Part shown: positions 54,480-64,000 of the stretch, piece by piece
Layout: every line of letters begins with the position of its first letter
How positions within the stretch are numbered: the first letter of the stretch is position 1
Assembly (NCBI GenBank): GCA_963978545.1
Contig: OZ021725.1
Coordinates: 11,795,197 to 11,859,196, forward strand
Direction of reading: 5' to 3'
Length of the DNA stretch: 64,000 nucleotides
Source: Linyphia triangularis
Lineage: Eukaryota > Arthropoda > Arachnida > Araneae > Linyphiidae
Notes under the pieces: generated by a model
What the model saw: only the letters and a program-made list of their open reading frames with translations
What the model was told of the DNA's origin: nothing
Database searches by the model: none
Program-made: the position numbers and the translations under genes

Positions 54480-55870
54480 TACTTGAACATCTTACAACTA
54501 AGAATTCAAAAGTGAACATGAAAATTTACTTTACGAATAAATATCATGTCTTTAAAATGTGTACGAATATCACTAAATAAGAGAAAAAAGTAACATACTT
54601 AAACTCTTTACGACAAATAACTTTAAAATTAACGAAAAAAAAAACTTACTTTACACATAAAAATCACTTTAAAATGTGTAAAAATATCGCTAAATAAGAG
54701 AAAAAAAAGTAACTTACTTAAAATTTCTAAGATAAATATTTAACCTTTACGCGAAAATTCCCTTCATGTATAAAAATCACGACTTTAAAATATAACATGC
54801 AAGAGAAAAGTAACGTACTTAAACTTTCTACGACAAATAACTTTAACATTAACGTAAAATTTTACTTTACACATAAAAATCCCGATATTAAAATATGTAG
54901 AAATATCGCTAAATAAAAGAAAAAAAGTAACACACTTAAACTTTGTACGACAAATAACTTTGACATTAACGTAAAAAATGTTCTTCACATATAAAAATCA
55001 CGACTTTAAATTTGAAATGTAGGATGAAAGTATAACATACCTATAATTTCTACGACAAAGAATTCAAACATTGCCGTTCATGTCTTTAAAATGTATAATG
55101 ACAACTCTAACTTTTAGAAAAAAGAAACACTAAAAATTTACAAGGCAAAGAATTTAAAATTGAACGTTAAAATTAACTTTACATGTACTATCATACTCTT
55201 ATATTAACGATAAATAAGATAAAAAAAAAGAAACTTTAAAAATTTATAAGGCAAAGAATTCAAATAATACGCGAAAATTTACCTCACATATAAAAATTAT
55301 GTCTTTCAAATGTGTAAGAATAACGCTAAATTAGAGAAAAAGAAATATTAAAAATTTATAAGGTAAGGAATTGAAACAATACGCGAAAATTTATTTCACA
55401 CATAACATTTTTATCTTTAAAATGTGTAAGAATAATGCTAAATTAGAGAAGAAAAAAAAATAACATACTTAAACTTTCTTCGACAACAATTTAAACAATA
55501 CGCGAAAATTTCATACACAATTATTTTCTTAGGTTAATGTTAAATAATGGGAAATTTAACAGAATAAAAATTTCAAAGATAAAGAATTTTAACCTTTACA
55601 CGAAAATGTACTTCATATATAAATATCATGTCTTTAAACTTTAACGTGACAATTTACTTCTCATATACAATTAAACTCTTAGGTTAATGTTAAATAAAAG
55701 AAAAAGTAACATACTCAAAAATTTCTAAGATAAGCATAACGTAAAAATTTCATATCATGTGTTTAAAATGTAACATATAAGAGAAAAAAAAAAATAACAT
55801 ACTTGAACTTTCTATAGCAAAGAATTTAAGCGTTAGCGTAAAAATTTACTTTACATATAAAATTCACGTC
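54480..55870. repeat. AT-rich satellite, period near 113 bp, unit 1
   Basis: Degenerate copies of AAGTAACATACTTAAACTTT, CTACGACAAATAACTTTAAC, ATTAACGTAAAAATTTACTT and ACATATAAAAATCACGACTT recur at about 110-118 bp steps (for example 54573, 54691, 54803, 54913), about 12 copies. Minus-strand frames here are translations of the repeat. Confidence 0.85.
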
Positions 55871-55879
55871 TTTAAACGG

Positions 55880-56200
55880 GGTGATAAGCATGTGACGGTA
55901 ATTAGCCAATCAGGTTAGCGATAGGTGATACGCCACTTGCCGGCATTTTTAGACCGGAGGATGAGTCACGCTAATACTTGTTCAAACAGGTCGGGAGACT
56001 TGTACAGCAAGAACAACAGCATCGACGCGCAAGCAGCGGGTGATGCTGCGGTGTGTCAGCAGGTCTTCGAGATTATCGTTTTCCTACTTTTCCTTTTTCA
56101 TAATGAAATGTTTGTGAAAACTTGGAATGAATGAAGTGGATTTTAAAGACACATTAGTAAGTGAAGGTAGAATTCGCATGGACTTTCTTCCAAAAAGTAT
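55880..56200 (+). other. Conserved tail of unit 1, with a 69-codon frame
   Basis: A GC-balanced segment, about 90 percent identical by eye to 59508-59829. It holds a CCAAT-like TAGCCAATCAGG, an AP-1-type TGAGTCA (near 55963) and an open frame, 55925-56134 (or from the ATG at 55961, 57 codons; MSHANTCSNRSGDLYSKNNS at its start). Between the two units most substitutions in that frame change the amino acid (about seven residues changed against about two silent sites), which argues against selection on a protein. It may be regulatory or transcribed non-coding DNA. Confidence 0.5.
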
Positions 56201-56254
56201 GAGTAGTTAGAAAATAGGGCTCCGAAGCCATGGCGCAGTGCGCAGAAGGACGAG

Positions 56255-56720
56255 GGACGATGACGTCACCGGAAGGGGCGTGGTCGGATATGACGTCACC
56301 GGAAGTCACGTGACCGGAAGTGGAGTGGAGTTGTTTCCCTCCTGCTGCTGTTTTAGTTTCGGTTTCGTTATAAGCTGTTTGTGTATGACGTCACAGTGGG
56401 TATGACGTCATAATGTGTTTTATATCAAAGTTTTGAGCGGTGGCAACACTTTTTAGTTTTTGTTTCCAGTTAAATGGGGTTGAGTTGTTCTAGGACTGCT
56501 TGTAAACGAATAAGTTAGAGTGATAGGCTTTTATTGAGTGACGTCACAATAGGTATGAGGTCATAATTTGTTTTATATCAAAGTTTTGAGCGGTGGCAAC
56601 ACTCTATAGTTTCGATGTACCTTTCAGATGGTGTTGAGTTGTTCTAGGGCTGCTTGTAAACGAATAAGTTAGAGTGATAGATATTTGTACTAGTGACGTC
56701 ACACGGGGTATGACGTCATT
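56255..56720. promoter_or_regulatory. CRE/ETS/E-box block, unit 2
   Basis: Perfect TGACGTCA octamers at 56261, 56291, 56386, 56403, 56539, 56694 and 56711, a variant TGAGGTCA at 56556, and one more octamer at 57571. ACCGGAAGT at 56313 and CCGGAAGT at 56299 surround the E-box CACGTG at 56307. GGGGCGTGG follows CCGGAA at about 56276. The 155-bp sub-repeat is present three times (octamer pairs at 56386/56403, 56539/56556 and 56694/56711, always 17 bp apart). Confidence 0.6.
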
Positions 56721-56759
56721 CTATGTTAAGATTTACGTTTTAAGTGGTGATAACATTGG

Positions 56760-56940
56760 ATATATACCAAATTTAGTTTTCAGGTGTTGGCAACGAGTTC
56801 TGATCGGTCAGCTAAATGCTCGCTTGTGACTGATAAGTTTTAAACATGTGACCAAAAGTTAACTCCTGATTGACTGTTTGGTTTTCTAGCGAGTTACTTA
56901 CATATCCTTTAATCAAGTTAAAATACCTGCAACAAAGTTA

Positions 56941-56979
<39 letters not shown>

Positions 56980-57699
56980 TTAAATTTGAAAAGTTAATAA
57001 AAGTGAAGGCCATTTGCTAAGGGTCAAAAAGAACCCTAACCCCGAGCTACACGTGACATTTCAATATTTTACCAAACAATTGTTAAAATATCGACTATCG
57101 GACGTTGCCTTCATGGTAACTCATCTACCCACCCCCCTTCCCTAACTAATTTTGAATAAGTTAAGACTTTAGAAATTACAATTAATAAATTTTGAAAAAT
57201 TATTTATTAAAGGTGAGGACCCACCTCCAGCCCGATACCTCTTTTAGGAAGAATTGGTACCGCCTCACTCCACCCTAACAAAAAAAAAATCTGTGAAAAA
57301 AAAAGCACGAAGTATTAAACACGTCTTTCACACTCAGGTATCTAAGTAGAAATGGCGAGACGGCAACCGGTAGCGTCTATATATGAGGGGTGATCACGTG
57401 ACTTCACCGACCAATCAGGTTTCACGGTAGAGGATGCTACTGACTATCGACCCGTCAGAAGGGAGGGGAGCGAGACTAGGGATGTTTCAACACGCTTCAA
57501 CGCGTTTGCGAGTTGAGTTGTTGTGTAACGATCTTGCTTGAAACAGTTAAAGTGATAGATAATTTGTTCGTGACGTCATAGTGTAGCGAATGGGTTTTTA
57601 GCGTAGACAGTTGTTGCAATTGGAGTAATTATGAAATTTATTAAATATAAAGATAATATTTAGTAATAATTATCAGATTTTATTATTATTATTATAAAA
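56760..57699. other. Spacer of tandem unit 2, no gene seen
   Basis: It includes an A tract of about 37 bases near 56940, a patch at 57340-57600 with CACGTGAC, ACCAATCAGG and a TGACGTCA octamer, and a partial remnant of the 155-bp sub-repeat (GTTGAGTTGTTGTG near 57512). Confidence 0.5.
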
Positions 57700-59505
57700 A
57701 ATAAACTTATAAAAAAAGTGAACGTGAAAATTTACTTTACGAATAAAAATCATATCTTTAAAATGTGTACGAATATCACTAAATAAGAGAAAAAAGTAAC
57801 ATACTTAAACTCTTTAAAATAAATAACTTTAACATTAACGTAAAAAATTTACTTTTCACATAAAAATCACTTTAAAATGAGTAAAAATATCGCTAAATAA
57901 GAGAAAAAAAGTAACTTACTTAAAATTTCTAAGATAAATATTTAACCTTTACTCGAAAATTCCCTTCATATATAAAAATCACGACTTTAAAATATGACAT
58001 GCAAGAGAAAAGTAACGTACTTAAACTTTCTACGACAAATAACTTTAACATTAACGTAACATTTTACTTTACACATAAAAATCCCGACTTTAAAATATGT
58101 AGAAATATCGCTAAATAAAAGAAGAAAAAAAAAGTAACATACTTAAACTTTATACGACAAATAACTTTGACATTAACGTAAAAAATTTTCTTCACATATA
58201 AAAATCACGACTTTAAAATGTGACGTGTAAGAAAAATTAGCATACTTAAAATTTCTACGACAAATAAATTTAACCTTTACGCGAAAATTTACTATATACA
58301 TAAAAATCATGTCTTTAAAATATGTAAAAATATTGCTAAATAAAAGAAAAAAAACTAACATACTTAAACTTTGCACGACAAATAACTTTAGCATTAACGT
58401 AAAAATTTACTTCACATATAAAAATCACGACATTAAAATGTGACATGTAAGAAGAATTAGCATACTTAAAATTTCTACGATAAATAATTTTAACATTTGA
58501 GTGAAAATTTACTACATATATAAAAATCATGTATTTAAAATATCGCTGAATAAAAGAAAAAAGTAACATACTTAAACTTTCTACGACAAATAACTTTAAC
58601 ATTAACGCAAAAATTTACTTTACACATAAAAATCACGACTTTAAATTTGACATGCAGGAGGAAAGTATAACATACCTATAATTTCTACGACAAAGAATTC
58701 AAACATTGCCATTCATGTCTTTAAAATGTATAATGACAACTCTAACTTTTAGAAAAAAGAAACACTAAAAATTTACAAGGCAAAGAATTTAAAATTGAAC
58801 GTGAAAATTAACTTCACATGTACAATCATACTCTTATATCAACGATAAATAAGATAAAAAAGAAGCTCTAAAAATTTATAAGGCAAATAATTTAAATAAT
58901 ACGCGAAAATTTACCACACATATAAAAATTATGTCTTTCAAATGTGTAAGAATAATGCTAAATTAGAGAAAAAGAAATACTAAAAATTTATAAGGTAAGG
59001 AATTGAAACAATATGCGAAAATTTATTTCACGCATAAAATTTTTATCTTTAAAATGTGTAAGAATAATGCTAAATTAGAGAAGAAAAAAAAAATAACATA
59101 CTTAAACTTTCTTCGACAACAATTTAAACAATACGCGACATTTTCATACACAATTATTTTCTTAGGTTAATGTTAAATAATGGGAAATTTAACAGAATAA
59201 AAATTTCAAAGATAAAGAATTTTAACCTTTACACGAAAATTTACCTCACAAAAATATCATATCCTTAAACTTTAACGTGACAATTTACTCTTCATATACA
59301 ATTAAACTCTTAGGTTAATGTTAAATAAGAAAAAAAATAATATACTTAAAATTTCTAAGATAAACATAACGTAAAAATTTCGTATCATGTGTTTAAAATG
59401 TAACATATAAGAGAAAAAAAACTAACATACTTGAACTTTCTATAGCAAAGAATTTAAGCATTAGCGTAAAAATTCACTTTACATATAAAATTCACATCTT
59501 TAAAT
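57700..59505. repeat. AT-rich satellite, period near 113 bp, unit 2
   Basis: The same monomer as unit 1, about 16 copies. Extra copies around 58190-58620 account for the roughly 420 bp by which this array exceeds that of unit 1. Frames at 58173-58602 on the minus strand are repeat translations. Confidence 0.85.
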
Positions 59506-59507
59506 GG

Positions 59508-59829
59508 GAAGATAAGCAGGTGACGGTAATTAGCCAATCAGGGTAGCGGTAGGTGATACGCCATTCGCCGGCATTTTTAGATCGGAGGATGAGTCACGCT
59601 AAAACTTGTTGGAACAGGTCGGGAGATTTGTACAGCAAGAACAACAGCATCGACGCGCAAGCAGCGGGTGATGCTGTGATGTGTCAGCAGGTCTTTGAGA
59701 TTATCGTTTTCCTACTTTGCCGTTTTCATAATGAAATGTTTGTGAAAACTTGGAATGAATAAAGTGGATTTCAAAGACATATTAGTAAGTGAAGGTAGAA
59801 TTCGCATGGACTTTCTTCCAAAAAGTATG
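59508..59829 (+). other. Conserved tail of unit 2, with a 69-codon frame
   Basis: Homologous to 55880-56200, with the same CCAAT-like and TGAGTCA motifs and a frame at 59553-59762. Length and stop position of the frame are kept (TAA here, TGA in unit 1), but amino-acid changes dominate. No other protein feature is visible beyond a short hydrophobic stretch (FEIIVFLL). Confidence 0.5.
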
Positions 59830-62797
59830 ATTCACTTGGAGAATTTAAGATCATTTCTACTTGAAAACTTTTCTATTATTTAAAACATTGAATATTGTTC
59901 AAACTCAGTGGGATTATATGCTACAATACGGGTAAAACTTAACAAAATTGTTACCTAGAAGAAAAATAGTAAGAGATTTAAAATAAATATTAGTTATAGA
60001 TACTCCAAAGAAAAAATTTCACCTCTACTTTTCAATCGGAAAATCAATACAAGTTGGAAATTTATGTTACTTCAAGAAAGACTTAGACAATTTACTTTGT
60101 AATAATATACGTTAAGGTGTCGTATTAACTCGTGCAATACATGCTGACTAAGGTTTATTTTACTTGAAAGGTGAATTGGGGGAAAATATTAAATAAATTG
60201 TAGATATTAAATACATTGTAGATATGCATTCAAGTTTTGAAAATCACCTGCAAGACTTTTAAAACATCTTAAGATAAATTGAAAGAAACTTTTTATACTC
60301 TGAAAGGAAATCACAAGTAATTTAGTTAACTTTTTTCATGGTAACACTCATATTCAACGACATGTTTTTAAAATTTAACCTTCTTTACATGATAATAGTT
60401 ATAAATTTTTTCAATCTCAGATGCGATATACTATTATTTCTAACATATATGTTACGAATTGTGTAAAGTTTTTAAAAGAGTATATGCAAATCACCAATCA
60501 GAAACATAAAAATCTAACATCAATCAAACACACTAAAATAATAAGATATTTTCCTTAGTGGAAATAGTTAACTACTCATGTGATGGAATGTACTTAAAAA
60601 TTTAAATACTGAAAAAAGTTTGCTAGGCAAACTTAAAGAATATATATTTTTTTTTTCTTGTGAAAAACTAGCATAAATTTGAAAAATATAGAGTTTGTTA
60701 CTACGTAAAATTGAACATCATCTGGACAAACTAAATTATACATGAATTTTTTTTATTTGAGAGGTGCTGACAATATATCATTAATACAGAGATTTTTAAC
60801 TTCCACCCATAATTTCTAAATAACTTATACATAAATTTCAGAAAACTGAAACGGAATGTGTTTTACAAGACGCTTATTTTGTAAGATGAATATTCAATAT
60901 TAATATAACTGAGCAAAGTTCATTACGGAAAAAACTTGTAAAAGATACTTATATTTTTGAAAATAGTTTGAAATATCCTTTTAAATTTATGAATGCTCGC
61001 TTTCGAAAGACACAAATAAAACTGATATTACACATGATAATTAACACATGCATAACATTAATCAAACAAAGTGGAATTTTTATTGCTTGTGACCGATAAC
61101 TTTTCAGTGAAGCAGAACTTACATAGGAAATTTGTGCAAACTTTTTCAACTTTTAAACCAAGTATTATGTAAAATTATAAATTACGATAGGAAATAGCAC
61201 ACTTCAGAATCGGAACAAGTCTTCTAGTTAAGCTAAATTTATTTCTCAAGGAATTGAAAGCATACCAGACAAGTCTTTATCATTTCGCATCTTTTCTCAT
61301 GTTGCAAGAAGACATACTTTGTAAAAGATCGTCGTTGCACTTAACAAAAATCAGTAAAAATAAATGTATTTTCTATGGCAAAGATAAAACTTCACAACTT
61401 AATTACTGAAATTTAGCTAAGTTGCATATGGTTTATTCACATAACTCGCATATGCTTCGAATGTTGAAATATATTTGTCAGTTGAAATCAAACTAATCGA
61501 AAATAAATGCTACCTACATTTTCAAGTCGGAAATTACTATTAAATAAACTTTACATGTAAAACATTGTCATGTTAAAAAGAAAAATCTACAAAAATGTAA
61601 ATGATAATTTTACTGTTGGTACATAAATGATGAATAATTTATGATTTTATTCTAGGCAAACGTTTTATTGTCTAACAGAGAACTTAAACTTTAGCAGAAA
61701 AATAAAAAAATACAATTTTTATATCCTATCATACTTGTCGAAAATTGAATTTATTAGCTGTTGTAATAGATTTTTATTGTCCAAATTTCTATAGTTTTTC
61801 TTCCCGGTGCAATAAAATTAAGTTCATGTGTAATAAGTAGGTTTTTTGATGAATCTTATAAATTTAATGAAATTATTATGACCTAAGAGATTGAGTGAAC
61901 TGAATAAATCAATGATGTAAATTTAAACAGTGACTTGAACTGATACATACTATAACTGTAAAGAAGTATGACAAAGTGATAGATGAAGTAAAAATAGAAG
62001 TTGAATGAAATGTGTTGAAAAAAGTTGAAGACGACAAGAAATTCGTAATTGAGAATTATCATTGACTTATATTAACTTCGTTTTTCTTGCTTATGACAAG
62101 AAAATACACTCTTTCTTATTAAGAACCAACTTGATATCTTATCATAGAATGACAATGATGAAATATCTATACATTAAAAAAAAATAAAAAAATACCAAAC
62201 TTAGACATAGCAAATTTCTTGAAATTCATGTATAATGCGAGAAGTTTTACTGGAAATATAGAAGATACAACATTGAAAGATGTGAATGTTTCGAAGTACT
62301 TTATCAGAAATAAAAAAAAAAAATGCGCTGAGATTCGCTATAAAAAATTTTAGGAGAAAGTTTAAACAAAATTTAAAATCAAACATGCTTTTAAATGGGA
62401 ACACAAATATTAAAACTATAGCACATTAAACAATTTATATTACGTCATCTCAGTTGTATCAAACTGAATAACATGAAAAACAACCACAAACTGAATAAAC
62501 ATGAAAATTATCATTATATGTGGAAAAGTTTCCTTTTTTCACATATAAAAAAAAAAAAATAACACATTGACGTACGTTAAGATCACGAAACATGCATAAT
62601 CATATACCGATAAGAGCAACCAATGTTGCGGGGAGATATTCACATGATGGTCAATATCCCATGAATAAATTGATTGATTGAATTTATAATGCTAATTCCA
62701 ATAGTATTCCACGTAACTTCAACTTCATATATTACACTATAGATATATTTATTTTTCAAATATATTGACTTTCGAAAAATCATCCTTCAATACAAGA
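59830..62797. other. Three-kilobase AT-rich stretch without recognisable features
   Basis: Frames longer than 60 codons are few (60949-61149 and 62201-62404, minus strand) and have AT-driven composition. I found no repeats shared with the rest of the window. It could be intron or decayed satellite. Confidence 0.5.
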
Positions 62798-64000
62798 ATG
62801 ATCATAGTAAGAATAAAAGAAAAGATACTAAGCATTGATTTAAAGTGTATTTATTTCAACTTAGCAACAAATCATATGCTAGAAACGAAAATTGCTTCGA
62901 ACCAAAGTATAACCATCCAATTTCATTGATTCCTACAAGGACATTTTTCTCATCTAATAATTGAATTTTTTTTTCTCATACACATTATAAGTGATGTCCA
63001 ATCAGGTGTAGAATAGTTGAAGATATCCGACCTCTTTCTAAATATTAATAAGTCACCGTTGAAAAACTTATAAAAATTTCAATTTACACTTAAATTTTTT
63101 TTTTTTTTTTTTTTTTTATATATATTTCAAAGAATTTTTTCAAATCAATATGTATATTTAAATACTGAAACTTATTCACTTCAATAAATGTATGTTTAAG
63201 TTATAAAACTCTTCGTATGTATTGAAAAATTGTAACTTTTCGTCTTCTTCGTATAAATCGATAACTTATACACTAGTTCTTCATCAATTAATCTTCTAAG
63301 TAAATCTTTCAAAGCTAAAAACATACTTATAGCATTGCATTTGTAACATGTTAAATTGTACATGTTTCTCGTGAAATTAAAATTTTATATGTTTTCCATG
63401 AAAATATCTGAAATTTTGTAACTTTCACATGAAACATGTACAATTTAACTTGTTACAAATGCAAAGCTATAAGTATGTTTTTAGCTTTGAAAGATTTACT
63501 TAGAAGATTAATTGATGAAGAACTAGTGTATAAGTTATCGATTTATACGAAGAAGACGAAAAGTTACAATTTTTCAATACATACGAAGAGTTTTATAACT
63601 TAAACATACATTTATTGAAGTGAATAAGTTTCAGTATTTAAATATACATATTGATTTGAAAAAATTCTTTGAAATATATATAAAAAAAAAAAAAAAAAAA
63701 AAATTTAAGTGTAAATTGAAATTTTTATAAGTTTTTCAACGGTGACTTATTAATATTTAGAAAGAGGTCGGATATCTTCAACTATTCTACACCTGATTGG
63801 ACATCACTTATAATGTGTATGAGAAAAAAAAATTCAATTATTAGATGAGAAAAATGTCCTTGTAGGAATCAATGAAATTGGATGGTTATACTTTGGTTCG
63901 AAGCAATTTTCGTTTCTAGCATATGATTTGTTGCTAAGTTGAAATAAATACACTTTAAATCAATGCTTAGTATCTTTTCTTTTATTCTTACTATGATCAT
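62798..64000. repeat. Large near-perfect palindrome, right arm cut by window edge
   Basis: 62798-63360 and 63438-64000 are reverse complements around an axis at about 63399, with a loop of a few dozen bases. By eye only a few mismatches occur (for example GCATTGC against GCTTTGC) plus a T tract of 23 against an A tract of 22. The last base of the window still pairs with 62798, so the arms may be longer on the right and left. No coding content is recognised in the arms. Confidence 0.93.

Larger units (their letters stand above)
52836..56205 (+). repeat. Tandem unit 1 (about 3.37 kb)
   Basis: The unit starts at GTAGTTAGAAAA and ends at CTTCCAAAAAGTATGAG, and the next unit follows at once. Its order is: CRE/ETS/E-box block (52890-53215), unrelated AT-rich spacer, 113-bp satellite (about 54480-55870) and conserved tail (55880-56200). 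The spacers are not alike in the two units, while the three other parts are. Confidence 0.85.
56206..59829 (+). repeat. Tandem unit 2 (about 3.62 kb)
   Basis: Starts GTAGTTAGAAAATAGGG and ends CTTCCAAAAAGTATGA before unrelated TTCACTTGGAGAATTT. Same order of parts as unit 1. It is longer mainly because the satellite has about four more copies. The offset from unit 1 is about 3367 bp at the octamers, 3206 at the satellite start and 3628 at the tail. Confidence 0.85.

Noticed and set aside
54785..58602. Minus-strand frames in the 113-bp satellite
   Set aside because: Their peptides repeat with the DNA period and share no domain; they are satellite translations.
55925..59762. The paired 69-codon frames as a duplicated small gene
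   Set aside because: Substitutions between the copies are mostly amino-acid changing and no typical protein feature is present; kept only as a conserved non-coding tail.

Overview
This is an AT-rich nuclear DNA window from an arthropod. The style of the tRNA-derived SINEs, the Tc1/hAT/Helitron mix and the C2H2 arrays suggest an orb-weaver-like spider, but that placement is from memory of similar sequences and is an inference. No ordinary single-copy host gene can be recognised. The window is a C2H2 zinc-finger locus present twice, set in a dense and often nested field of transposable elements, followed by a tandemly duplicated non-coding unit and a large palindrome.

Layout. 0.8-3.7 kb: zinc-finger locus copy A, a pseudogene with about 15 fingers. 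4-25 kb: hAT-like elements (8.3-10.2 and 19.8-22.7 kb, the second with another element nested inside), a degraded LTR, SINEs, Helitron ends and a helicase remnant, a LINE tail and a foldback with tRNA-like arms. 25.7-31.5 kb: copy B of the zinc-finger locus, with an uninterrupted 21-finger frame and a hAT-like insertion in its putative intron. 31.5-33 kb: a Tc1 transposase remnant with a MITE inside it. 34.8-45.7 kb: hairpins, a hAT element with a BED-finger remnant and a perfect 8-bp target duplication, then a 5-kb hAT-like element holding another with its own perfect 8-bp duplication. 46.3-52.2 kb: an almost intact Ty3/gypsy retrotransposon on the minus strand, with LTRs differing at about 8 of 466 positions, tRNA-Leu-type primer binding site, gag, protease, RT/RNase H, integrase and no env.

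52.8-59.8 kb: two tandem units of about 3.4 and 3.6 kb. Each holds a promoter-like block dense in perfect TGACGTCA octamers, CCGGAAGT and CACGTG motifs, then an AT-rich satellite with a period near 113 bp, then a conserved tail of about 320 bp. I do not recognise this unit and consider it the best candidate for something undescribed. 62.8-64.0 kb: a nearly perfect inverted repeat with arms of about 560 bp, cut by the window edge.

Functional reading. Three kinds of element could still be active or recently were: zinc-finger copy B (a predicted DNA-binding protein that grew by duplicating blocks of fingers), the young gypsy element (a -1 frameshift heptamer lies at the gag stop, but two further frame breaks split pol), and the tandem unit (no convincing protein; its motif content suggests regulatory or transcribed non-coding DNA). 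All else appears to be decayed transposon sequence.
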